Shown here one piece after another: positions 25,924-33,210 of a DNA stretch of 33,780 bases. The DNA comes from Propionibacterium sp. GTDB taxonomy: Bacteria > Actinomycetota > Actinomycetes > Propionibacteriales > Propionibacteriaceae. Where the stretch lies: NCBI GenBank assembly GCA_012838755.1, contig DUOQ01000162.1, forward strand, positions 1 through 33,780, given 5' to 3'. Positions within the stretch are counted from its first letter, which is position 1; each line of letters starts with the position of its first letter. The notes beneath the pieces are model-generated. The model was not told the origin of the DNA, searched no databases, and saw only the letters and a program-made list of their open reading frames with translations. The position numbers and the translations under genes were made by a program.

Positions 25924-27087
25924 ATGACGGAGAAGATCCGGCTCGGCATCATCGGCCTGGGGGCTGAGGGCGGCATGTACGCCAAGTTCCTCGACGGCGA
26001 GATGGTGCCCAACATGCGCATCGGCGCGATCTGCGACATCCTGCCCGAGAAGAAGGAGCAGGCCGACGAGTACGGCGTCCCGTTCTACGCCGACTACAAG
26101 CAGATGATCGACTCCGGTGACGTCGACGCCGTGGTCACCACCGTCCCGCACTACCTGCACCCCGAGATGGGCATCTACGCGCTGCAGCAGGGCATTCACG
26201 CGCTGGTCGAGAAGCCGGTCGGCGTCTACACCAAGCAGGCCAACGAACTGATCGAGTACGCCGCGTCCAAGCCCGAGCTGAAGTTCGGCGTGTTCTTCAA
26301 CCAGCGCACCAACCCGCTCTACAAGGACCTCAAGGCGCTCATGGAGTCCGGCGAGCTGGGCAACCTGCGCCACACCTCGTGGATCATCACCACCTGGTGG
26401 CGCCCGCAGCCGTACTACGCCCAGTCCGAGTGGCGCGCCACGTGGGGCGGCGAGGGCGGCGGCGTCCTGGTCAACCAGGCCCCCCACCAGCTCGACCTGT
26501 GGCAGTGGATCTGCGGCGTGCCGAAGAACGTGTTCGCCAAGGTCGCCTACGGCTTCAAGCGCGACATCGCGGTGGAGGACGAGGTCAACGCGCTGGTCGA
26601 CTTCGGCAACGGGGCGACCGGCACGTTCATCACCTGCGTGCACGACATCGACGGCACCGACCGCCTCGAGATCCTGTGCGACAAGGGCAAGATCGTCGTC
26701 GACAACTCCAACACGGTGAAGATCACCCGCCTCAAGGACGACGAGGAGGCCATGAGCCAGAACATGGGCATGGACGCCGTGGCCAAGCTCTTCACCGGCC
26801 AGCTCGACCGTTCCGAGCTGATGAGCGAGGAGACCAAGGAGTACGGCAACGTCTGGGGCGCCCAGCACTGCGAGGTGATGCGCAACTTCGCCGCCGCGAT
26901 CAACGGCGAGGAGGAGCTGCTGGCCCCGGGTGCCGACGGTATCCACGGCGTCCGTCTCGCCAACGCCATCCACCTGTCGAGCTGGACCGGTCAGGAGGTC
27001 TCGATCGAGGACTTCGACGAGGAGACCTACCTGTCAGAGCTCAACAAGCGGATCACCGACGAGGGCAAGTTCGAGACGAGGAGCTGA
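25924..27087 (+). CDS. Gfo/Idh/MocA family NAD(P)-dependent oxidoreductase (second copy)
   Basis: The 387-aa protein has a normal Rossmann loop (LGIIGLGAEGGMYAKFL), EKP (HALVEKPVGVYTK) and the C-terminal GGGVLVNQAPHQLDLWQWICGVP segment with the catalytic NxxxHxxD pattern. It is clearly diverged from the first copy, being 56 residues longer with insertions in the C-terminal domain, so it is not a recent duplicate. It probably performs a different redox step, for instance reduction of a keto-sugar released by the pathway. It starts behind AAGGAG and ends 3 bp before the second epimerase gene. Confidence 0.93.
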   Translation: MTEKIRLGIIGLGAEGGMYAKFLDGEMVPNMRIGAICDILPEKKEQADEYGVPFYADYKQMIDSGDVDAVVTTVPHYLHPEMGIYALQQGIHALVEKPVGVYTKQANELIEYAASKPELKFGVFFNQRTNPLYKDLKALMESGELGNLRHTSWIITTWWRPQPYYAQSEWRATWGGEGGGVLVNQAPHQLDLWQWICGVPKNVFAKVAYGFKRDIAVEDEVNALVDFGNGATGTFITCVHDIDGTDRLEILCDKGKIVVDNSNTVKITRLKDDEEAMSQNMGMDAVAKLFTGQLDRSELMSEETKEYGNVWGAQHCEVMRNFAAAINGEEELLAPGADGIHGVRLANAIHLSSWTGQEVSIEDFDEETYLSELNKRITDEGKFETRS

Positions 27088-27090
27088 ACC

Positions 27091-27939
27091 ATGGCCGTTC
27101 TGGGCGTTCAGATGATGATGCTGAAGAACCAGGTCGCCGAGGACGGCATGTACGCCGTGCTCGAGCGCCTGGCCGCGATGGACCTCCACGCCGTCGAGGT
27201 GTCGCAGATCCCGATGGACGAGACCAACACGGCCGCGCTGGAGCGTGGCGTGAAGGAGCTCGGCATCGAGGTCGGCGCGCTCTCGGTGGCGCTGAAGGCC
27301 GGCCCGACCGCGACCGGGGACAACCTCGAGGAGCACTACGACAAGGTCGTGGCCGACTGCCGTCGCCTCGGGACGCGGTTCGTGCGCATCGGGATGATGC
27401 CGTTCACCGCCATGGTGTCCAAGGAGGCCTGCGAGGCGTGGGCCGCCGAGGTCGAGCCCGCGGCGTCCCGGCTGGCCGCCGACGGGATCACGCTGTGTTA
27501 CCACAACCACCACGTGGACCTCGCGCAGTTCGACGGTGAGCGGATGTTCGACATCGTGCGCCGGGTGGCCCCGAGCGTGAAGTTCGAGGTTGACCTCCAC
27601 TGGGTGCAGCGCGGCGGCATGGCCCCGCTCGACATGCTCAAGGAGTACTCGGGCGTGTGCAAGCTGATCCACGTGAAGGACTTCCGCGTGGTCCCGGTGC
27701 CGCAGGAGGCCGTCGACAAGATGATGTCGGGCGACGTCGCGGGGGGCTTCCAGGGCTTCCTGAACATCGCGCAGTTCGCCGAGGTGGGTCAAGGCAACAT
27801 GAACTGGCCCGAGCTGCTGCCCGCCGCGATCGACGCCGGTGCGGAGTTCTTCTTCATCGAGCAGGACGACACCTACGGGCGCGACCCCCTCGACTGCATC
27901 GCGGACTCCCGCGCCTACCTGGCGTCGATCGGCTACTGA
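27091..27939 (+). CDS. Sugar phosphate isomerase/epimerase family protein (second copy)
   Basis: The 282-aa TIM-barrel enzyme belongs to the same superfamily as the first epimerase but to another branch. Metal-site segments are LCYHNHHVDL, FEVDLHWVQRGG, LIHVKDF and FFIEQDDT, the pattern seen in IolE/YcjR-like proteins. It follows the second oxidoreductase after 3 bp and so is co-translated with it. Its stop is 17 bp from the convergent lipoprotein gene. Together with the first three genes it makes a 2+2 set of redox and isomerising/lyase enzymes. No transporter or regulator gene is adjacent. Confidence 0.92.
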   Translation: MAVLGVQMMMLKNQVAEDGMYAVLERLAAMDLHAVEVSQIPMDETNTAALERGVKELGIEVGALSVALKAGPTATGDNLEEHYDKVVADCRRLGTRFVRIGMMPFTAMVSKEACEAWAAEVEPAASRLAADGITLCYHNHHVDLAQFDGERMFDIVRRVAPSVKFEVDLHWVQRGGMAPLDMLKEYSGVCKLIHVKDFRVVPVPQEAVDKMMSGDVAGGFQGFLNIAQFAEVGQGNMNWPELLPAAIDAGAEFFFIEQDDTYGRDPLDCIADSRAYLASIGY

Positions 27940-27956
27940 CCCCGACGGGCGGCGGC

Positions 27957-28775
27957 TCAGAGCTGGTCGAGCATCACGGCCAGGCGGGCCTCGGAGTCGG
28001 TGACCAGGTCGGGCAGGTTCGCGGGGTCGCCCTGGAACTCGCCACCCTCGTAGGTCAGCACGACGCGCTGGCCGTCACGCGCGAGGTAGGTGAGGCCGGA
28101 TCCCGGCGCTTCGACCCACGTCCCCTCGGCGTCCCACTCCGACCACTGGCGCACCTGCACGCCCGCGTCGCCGAAGCCGTCGAGCTCCCCGGAGGCCTGG
28201 CGGGTCCGCCACCCCTCCTCGTTCGGGCCCTCCTCGGCGCACCCGGCCAACTGGGTGCCCAGCTCGTCCAGGAAGGCGATCGCCGCCGCCTCGTCGGCGA
28301 ACACGAGCAGGCCGTTGCCGACCACGTGCTCCGGCCCCACCGACTCCTTGATCCGGGTCGCCGTGATCCCGGACGCCGACGCGAGGGTCAGCACCCGGTC
28401 GGGGCAGGACGCCCGCCAGACCGTCGTGGTGAACGCGGTGGTCTCGTCGTCACCGGGACGGTCCTCCTCGGGGAGGAGGAAGCCGGCGGGCACCTCGCCC
28501 TTGTCGCCGGGGATCTCCTCCTCGCTCTGGGGCGTGGCCTGCGGGGTGCGTGGGGCGGCCGTGCGCTTGGGCGCCTGTGGTGCCTTGGGCGTCGTGGTCG
28601 GGCCGGTGCTCACGGGCGTGGGGGCGATGCTGGGCGTGACGGTCGACGTGGGCAGCGCCGTCGGGGAAGCCGCGGTGCTGGGGCCGGGGCTCGCCATGGC
28701 CGAGCCGCCGTCGCCACCGCATGCGGTGAGGGTCAGGACGGCCACGGCGGCCGCCGCCAGGGCGCTGCGCTTCAT
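27957..28775 (-). CDS. Secreted lipoprotein with Pro/Thr-rich linker
   Basis: The 272-aa product has a lipoprotein signal (MKRSALAAAAVAVLTLTACGG) with lipobox LTAC and acylated Cys19. A long Ser/Thr/Pro-rich linker (about 25-90) spaces the C-terminal domain from the membrane. The globular part (about 105-272) has two cysteines (RASCPDRVL, AGCAEEG) that could form a disulfide and resembles PknH-like sensor or substrate-binding folds of actinobacterial lipoproteins, but I cannot name the family. The ATG at 28775 is chosen because it directly begins the signal peptide; the ORF track start at 28949 lies in non-coding DNA. It is convergent with the sugar cluster. Confidence 0.87.
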   Translation of the reverse strand: MKRSALAAAAVAVLTLTACGGDGGSAMASPGPSTAASPTALPTSTVTPSIAPTPVSTGPTTTPKAPQAPKRTAAPRTPQATPQSEEEIPGDKGEVPAGFLLPEEDRPGDDETTAFTTTVWRASCPDRVLTLASASGITATRIKESVGPEHVVGNGLLVFADEAAAIAFLDELGTQLAGCAEEGPNEEGWRTRQASGELDGFGDAGVQVRQWSEWDAEGTWVEAPGSGLTYLARDGQRVVLTYEGGEFQGDPANLPDLVTDSEARLAVMLDQL

Positions 28776-28877
28776 CGGATGCCTTTCGTCGCGAGTCGCC
28801 CCAGTCTCCCACCGGACGCCCCCCAGCGTGGGAGGCCGCCCGGCCTGCGGGCCGTCCATCAACCCGAGTCCTGCAGG

Positions 28878-28892
28878 AGTCGGCCGCCGACT
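28878..28892. terminator. Stem-loop downstream of the second aldo/keto reductase
   Basis: AGTCGG-CCG-CCGACT forms a perfect 6-bp stem about 80 bases after the reductase stop, in the 198-bp gap before the lipoprotein gene (same strand). No U-tract is present, so its role as terminator is tentative. Confidence 0.3.
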
Positions 28893-28973
28893 GCGGGCTG
28901 CCCCGAGCTGGTGCGCCGCGTGGTGCAACGACCCGGCGTGGGCCTGCACGAACGCGGTGAACGCTGCATCCCG

Positions 28974-29984
28974 TCAGGCGGGGCGGGACGCCGGGGCGTT
29001 CTTCGCCGTCAGGGCCGGGTCGCGCTGCACAACCTCGCCGAGGGCCTCGTCGATGGCCGCCAGGACGTCGGAGCCGAGGTTGACCCCGCTCGCGCCGACG
29101 TTCTCCGCGACCTGCTCGGGACGGGACGCCCCGATGATCGCGCCGGCCACGTTGCTGTTGTGCAGCACCCACGCGACGGCGAGCTGGGCCATCGTGAGCC
29201 CCAGGTCGTCGGCGATGGGCCGGAGCTGCTGGACGCGGCCGAGGACGTCGTCGTTCATGAAGCGGGCGATCATGTTGGCCCCGCCCTTGGCGTCGGTCGC
29301 CCGCGATCCCTCGGGCAGCGGCTGGCCGGGCACGTACTTGCCGGTCAGGACGCCCTGGGCGATCGGCGACCAGACGATCTGGCTGACGCCGAGCTCCTCG
29401 CAGGTCGGGACGACCTCGCCCTCGATGACGCGCCACAGCATCGAGTACTGCGGCTGGCTGCTGATGAGCTGGATGCCGAGGTCCTGGGCCAGGGCGTGCC
29501 CCGCCCGGATCTGGTCGGCGGTCCACTCGGACACCCCGATGTACAGCGCCTTGCCCTGCTGCACCACATCGGCGAAGGCCTGCATGGTCTCCTCGAGCGG
29601 GGTCTCGGTGTCGTACCGGTGCGCCTGGTAGAGGTCGACGTAGTCGGTGCCCAGGCGCTTCAGCGAGCCGTTGATCGACTCCATGATGTGCTTGCGCGAG
29701 AGGCCGACGTCGTTGGGCCCCTTCGGGCCGGTCGGCCAGTAGACCTTGGTGAAGATCTCGAGGCTCTCGCGGCGCTCGCCGGCCAGGGCCTCGCCCAGCA
29801 CGCTCTCGGCGACGGTGTTGGCGTACACGTCGGCCGTGTCGAAGCTGGTGATCCCGGCGTCCAGGGCGGCACGAACGCACGCCAGTGCGGCGTCGTTCTC
29901 GACCTGCGACCCGTGGGTCAGCCAGTTGCCGTAGATGATCTCGGAGATCTTCAGGCCGGAGCGGCCCAAGTGGCGGAACTTCAT
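28974..29984 (-). CDS. Aldo/keto reductase, Kv-beta/YghZ-like (AKR6/AKR14-type)
   Basis: The 336-aa NADPH-dependent reductase has the family start MKFRHLGRSGLKISEIIYGNWL, the tetrad residues Asp and Tyr in FDTADVYANTVAES, Lys in EIFTKVYWP and His in LYQAHRYD. The C-terminal cofactor segment is AIIGASRPEQVAENV. It resembles voltage-gated potassium channel beta-subunit-like reductases and YghZ glyceraldehyde-3-phosphate reductase. It is unrelated in subfamily to the aldo/keto reductase at 11.6 kb. The start at 29984 has an AAAGG-type ribosome binding site. It is near, but on the opposite strand from, the sugar cluster; any link is speculative. Confidence 0.93.
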   Translation of the reverse strand: MKFRHLGRSGLKISEIIYGNWLTHGSQVENDAALACVRAALDAGITSFDTADVYANTVAESVLGEALAGERRESLEIFTKVYWPTGPKGPNDVGLSRKHIMESINGSLKRLGTDYVDLYQAHRYDTETPLEETMQAFADVVQQGKALYIGVSEWTADQIRAGHALAQDLGIQLISSQPQYSMLWRVIEGEVVPTCEELGVSQIVWSPIAQGVLTGKYVPGQPLPEGSRATDAKGGANMIARFMNDDVLGRVQQLRPIADDLGLTMAQLAVAWVLHNSNVAGAIIGASRPEQVAENVGASGVNLGSDVLAAIDEALGEVVQRDPALTAKNAPASRPA

Positions 29985-30132
29985 GGAGCACCTTTCGCTG
30001 TCGCTGGGTTTCCCATCCTGCCACCACCACGAACCGCGGACACGCCGGTCGGGAAGTCCATGGTGCGGGATGCGGCGGGGTTATGTGCGACTCGCGTGTT
30101 CCGTCTTCCCCTTCCCCGAAAGGACATGCCCC

Positions 30133-30672
30133 ATGAGGAAGCAGCTTGCCCTCGCGACCGCCACCGCCCTCGCCTCCACCGCCGCCCTGGTGGGCCTCGC
30201 CGTCGACGCCTCCGCGGCCGAGCACAAGGTCTGGGTCTGCAAGTACGTCGGCAAGCCGGGTGAGGACGAGGTCCTCAAGCCCGGCAAGAACCCGATCCAG
30301 GTGAGCTACAACGCCACCGATGCGGACGCCCCGCAGGTGGGGGCCTGGTTCAACGACGGCCAGGGTCGCTCCGTGGTCGTGGCGCTGGGCACCGACCCCG
30401 AGCCGGACGCCTCGGTCTGCACCACGCCCCCCGTCGTCGACGACGAGGACGAGGTGACGCCGGAGCCCACGCCGGAGCCCACGCCCACGGCCGACCCCTC
30501 GGTGACGCCTGAGCCCTCGGCGACCCCGACCCCGTCCGAGTCGCCGCGCGGCGTCCCGGCCGAGACCGGTGGCGAGTCCGACTACACCGGCCTCGCGGTG
30601 CTGGGTGGCCTCGGTGCCGCCGGCATCGTCGCCTCGGCCGGTGCCCTCGTCGCCTCGCGTCGTCGCCACTGA
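30133..30672 (+). CDS. Sortase-anchored cell-surface protein (PAETG sorting tail)
   Basis: The 179-aa protein has a signal peptide (MRKQLALATATALASTAALVGLAVDASAA), a small exported domain of about 75 residues with two cysteines (VWVCKYVGKPGEDEVLKPGKNPIQVSY, DASVCTTPP), and a repeated Pro-Glu-Thr linker (TPEPTPEPTPTADPS). The C-terminus is a sorting signal: PAETGG, then a hydrophobic helix (YTGLAVLGGLGAAGIVASAGALVAS) and RRRH. PAETG fits the LAxTG-like signals used by class E sortases better than LPxTG. The sortase-like gene follows after 3 bp, so this is probably its dedicated substrate. A good GAAAGGA ribosome binding site precedes ATG 30133. Confidence 0.88.
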   Translation: MRKQLALATATALASTAALVGLAVDASAAEHKVWVCKYVGKPGEDEVLKPGKNPIQVSYNATDADAPQVGAWFNDGQGRSVVVALGTDPEPDASVCTTPPVVDDEDEVTPEPTPEPTPTADPSVTPEPSATPTPSESPRGVPAETGGESDYTGLAVLGGLGAAGIVASAGALVASRRRH

Positions 30673-30675
30673 TCC

Positions 30676-31242
30676 GTGAGCGCCGCCGGCCGCACGTGGC
30701 CGGCGGCGTCCACCGGGTTGTTCCTGTCCGTCATCGTCGTCCTGGTGGCGGCGGGCGCCTGGTGGCCGTCCGCCGCGCCCGCATCCGCTGACGCCACCAC
30801 CGTGCAGCGTGTCGAACTGCCCTCGGCGGGCTACTCGTCCGAGGTCGGCACGATGACCGTGGCGGACGCCGGGACGATCGACCCGCCCGACTTCGTCCGC
30901 ACCTGGTGGATCGAGGACCGCGGGGCGGCCCCCAGCTCGCACGCCACGGACACGGCCTACCTGGCCTGCCACACCGACGCCCAGCGCCCCACGGCCGCGG
31001 TGCCGTGCAACGCCGTCGGCCCCGAGAACGTGCCGCTCGGGAGCAGTGTGCTCGTCACCACCGATGTCGAGGAGCTCCGCTACACCGTCGTGCAGGCGCG
31101 CAAGGTGGCGCGCGACGAGTTCGCACGCGACCCCGAGGTGTGGGACGTCAATCCCGGACGCCTGGTCTGGGTGAGCTGCTACCTCAGCGAGGGCCGGCGC
31201 ACCGGCTACAACTTCGTGGTCGTCGCCGAACTGGAGGACTGA
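30676..31242 (+). CDS. Sortase (class E/F-like transpeptidase)
   Basis: Sortases cut sorting signals of exported proteins and attach them to the cell wall. The 188-aa protein has an N-terminal membrane anchor (TGLFLSVIVVLVAAGAWW, about 13-30) and a sortase domain. Catalytic candidates are His99 (YLACHTDAQRP), Cys168 (LVWVSCYLSEG) and Arg174/175 (GRRTGYN), in the order His-Cys-Arg typical of the family. Extra cysteines Cys98 and Cys111 are unusual and might form a disulfide close to the active site. The conserved TLxTC before the catalytic Cys is replaced by LVWVSC, so it is a divergent member. GTG 30676 begins 3 bp after the substrate gene, making a two-gene unit. Confidence 0.78.
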   Translation: MSAAGRTWPAASTGLFLSVIVVLVAAGAWWPSAAPASADATTVQRVELPSAGYSSEVGTMTVADAGTIDPPDFVRTWWIEDRGAAPSSHATDTAYLACHTDAQRPTAAVPCNAVGPENVPLGSSVLVTTDVEELRYTVVQARKVARDEFARDPEVWDVNPGRLVWVSCYLSEGRRTGYNFVVVAELED

Positions 31243-31246
31243 CGCG

Positions 31247-31705
31247 TCAGGCGGGGTCGACCCGCGTGAAGCCGTGCTTCTCGTAGAACCGGATCGCCGG
31301 CTTGCGGTGCTCCTCCACGGACAGGCGGAGCTCGTCGAGGTCGGCCTCGCCGAAGATCGCCGCCACGGTGGCGGCCAGCAGGACGCGACCGTCGCCGACG
31401 CCGCGTGCGTCCGGGGCGACGGCCATGAAGTCGAGGTGCCCCCTGCCGTCCTCGGCCACGTGGCCCGAGGCGTACCCGATGGGGGCGCCGTCGCGCTCGA
31501 CCACGTAGGTGAACAGGCCGGGGTCGTGGATCAGGTGCTGCGCGGTGGCGTAGGTCGCGGCGAACTCGAGCGCGTGGAGGTCGGCGACGAAGTCCTGGTC
31601 GGCGGAGACGGCGCGCCGCGCGCGCGTGGTGTCGGTGCCTTCGAGCCGATCAACGGCGACGGTGCGGGTGAGCGAATAGGTCCGGGCACCCTGGGTGCTG
31701 GTCAC
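31247..31705 (-). CDS. GNAT family N-acetyltransferase
   Basis: The 152-aa acetyl-CoA-dependent enzyme has GNAT motif A (LDFMAVAPDARGVGDGRVLLAA, with the R-x-x-G-x-G/A-type pyrophosphate loop ARGVGDG) and motif B (KPAIRFYEKHGFTRVD). The N-terminal helices are also present. GTG 31705 is preceded by AAGGAG at good spacing. The substrate is unknown. It is convergent with the sortase gene (4 bp between stops) and divergent from the folP-like gene. Confidence 0.9.
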   Translation of the reverse strand: MTSTQGARTYSLTRTVAVDRLEGTDTTRARRAVSADQDFVADLHALEFAATYATAQHLIHDPGLFTYVVERDGAPIGYASGHVAEDGRGHLDFMAVAPDARGVGDGRVLLAATVAAIFGEADLDELRLSVEEHRKPAIRFYEKHGFTRVDPA

Positions 31706-31803
31706 GCAACTCCTTGAATCGATGAAGTGACGCTAGGGGTTCGCCGCCGCCGGGCGCAATAGGTTGCCCGGCGTTGCCGCTCGCGTCGAGCACAATGGGG
31801 TGC

Positions 31804-32739
31804 GTGAGCGATGACGACATGATCCACCCGGTCGACCTGGCGACCGCGCCCGCGCTGGTGCTGCGCGGGCAGCGCTTCGATGCGGGGCGCCCGGCCGTGA
31901 TGGCCATCGTCAACCGCACGCGCGACTCCTTCTTCGTCACCGCCGGTGCCGACGGGCTCGAGCCCGCGTTGGACGCCCTCGCGTCCGCCGTGGACGCCGG
32001 GGCCGACATCGTCGACGTGGGGGGCGTCCGGGCGGGCCAGCAGGGGGAGTGGGTCGACGTCCCGACCGAGGTGGCGCGGGTGCGCCCCTTCCTCGAGGCG
32101 GCCCGCGAGCGGTTCCCCGACCTCGTCCTGAGCCTGGACACCTGGCGTTCCGAGGTGCTCGACGCCTGCCGCGACGTGGGCATCGACCTGGTCAACGACA
32201 CGTGGGCCGGCGCCGACGCCGACCTCGTGGCCGGTGCGGCGGAGCTCGGCGCCGGGTACGTGGTCTCGCACACCGGGGGGTTGCCGCCGCGCACCGACCC
32301 GGTCGACGTGAGCTACGGGCCCGACCCCGACGACGTGGTGCGGTCGGTTCTGGCGGGGCTCCGGGACGGGGCCGCGCGCGCGGTGGCGGCCGGCATCCGG
32401 CCCGAGGCGGTGCTCATCGACCCGACCCTGGACTTCGGCAAGACCACCCGCCACTCGCTGCGCGTGCTGCGGGCCACGGCGTCCATCGCGTCGCTGGGGT
32501 ACCCCGTCCTGCAGGCGATCTCGCGCAAGGACTTCGTCGGCGAGACCCTCGACCTGCCCGCCCGGGAGCGGCTCGAGGGGTCGCTCGCCGCGACCGCCGT
32601 CGCGGCCTGGTTGGGGGCGACGGTGTTCCGGACCCACGACGTCGGCGCCACCCGCCGGGTGCTGGACATGGTGGCGTCCATCCGCGGGGACCGGCCGCCC
32701 ACGGTCGCGGTGCGGGGTGAGCCCGGGGGTGGCGCCTGA
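31804..32739 (+). CDS. folP2: Dihydropteroate synthase-like protein, FolP2 type
   Basis: The 311-aa TIM-barrel protein has the dihydropteroate synthase segments MAIVNRTRDSFF, ADIVDVGGVRAG, LSLDTWRSEV, LVNDTWAG, PTLDFGKTT and SRKDFVGETL. The GGVRAG loop (instead of GGESTRPG) and NDTW, with VSHTGGLPPRTDPVDVSYG, are those of mycobacterial FolP2, a paralogue that does not replace true DHPS and whose own role is unclear. No folate genes (folE, folB, folK) are adjacent, in line with that. GTG 31804 is preferred; ATG 31795 and ATG 31819 are alternatives. A CACAAT -10-like box 7 bases upstream of the GTG suggests a leaderless start. The stop overlaps the next start (TGATG). Confidence 0.88.
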   Translation: MSDDDMIHPVDLATAPALVLRGQRFDAGRPAVMAIVNRTRDSFFVTAGADGLEPALDALASAVDAGADIVDVGGVRAGQQGEWVDVPTEVARVRPFLEAARERFPDLVLSLDTWRSEVLDACRDVGIDLVNDTWAGADADLVAGAAELGAGYVVSHTGGLPPRTDPVDVSYGPDPDDVVRSVLAGLRDGAARAVAAGIRPEAVLIDPTLDFGKTTRHSLRVLRATASIASLGYPVLQAISRKDFVGETLDLPARERLEGSLAATAVAAWLGATVFRTHDVGATRRVLDMVASIRGDRPPTVAVRGEPGGGA

Positions 32740-33116
32740 TGCAGTTCGAGAGCTGGATCGACCGGCAGATCCGTGAGGCGATGGAGCGCGGCGAGTTCGA
32801 CAACCTGCCCGGCGCGGGTCGGCCCCTCGAGCTCGACACCTCCGAGGACTGGTGGATCAAGGCCAAGATCCGTCGTGAGAACCTCGACGCCGTGCTCCCC
32901 GGCCCGCTCGCCCTGCGGCGCGAGGTCGAGGGCATCACGGACGCCGTGGCCGACTGCCGCACCGAGGCCGAGGTCCGCGAGCGCTGCGAGGCCCTGAACG
33001 AGCGCATCCGCGACCACTACCTGCGCCCCGAGACCGGGCGCCGCATCATCGTGGGCAAGGTCGACGTGGACGCCGTGGTCGAGGGCTGGCGGGCCCGAGG
33101 GAATTCTGGTCGGTAG
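32739..33116 (+). CDS. DUF1992 (DnaJC28-like) domain protein
   Basis: The 125-aa protein starts with the family signature FESWIDRQIREAMERGEFDNLPGAGRPLEL, followed by the charged helical region (DWWIKAKIRRENLDAVLPGPLALRREVE). The DUF1992 domain occurs in bacteria alone and in eukaryotes with a J domain; its molecular role is not established. The C-terminal RRIIVGKVDVDAVVEGWRARG is also typical. ATG 32739 shares one base with the folP2-like stop (TGATG), so the two genes are translationally coupled. Confidence 0.93.
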   Translation: MQFESWIDRQIREAMERGEFDNLPGAGRPLELDTSEDWWIKAKIRRENLDAVLPGPLALRREVEGITDAVADCRTEAEVRERCEALNERIRDHYLRPETGRRIIVGKVDVDAVVEGWRARGNSGR

Positions 33117-33210
33117 GACTACGGTCGTACCGGGGGCTCCCCGATCCAAGACCACGGTGCAAGGAAACGACGCGACAACCGCCGCGACCCCGATCTACCG
33201 TGGAAGGACC

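Noticed and set aside
27657-30263. 868-aa ORF on the plus strand
   Set aside because: It runs through the second epimerase, antisense to the lipoprotein and aldo/keto reductase genes, and has shadow-type composition.
30467-30500. CCGGAGCCCACG-type direct repeats
   Set aside because: They only encode the repeated PEPT linker of the surface protein; not a CRISPR or independent repeat.
32490-32505. GGGGTACCCC palindrome resembling a CsoR operator
   Set aside because: It is inside the folP2-like coding sequence (GYPVL) and has the wrong order and spacing (GGGGTACCCC, not TACCC-N4-GGGTA).
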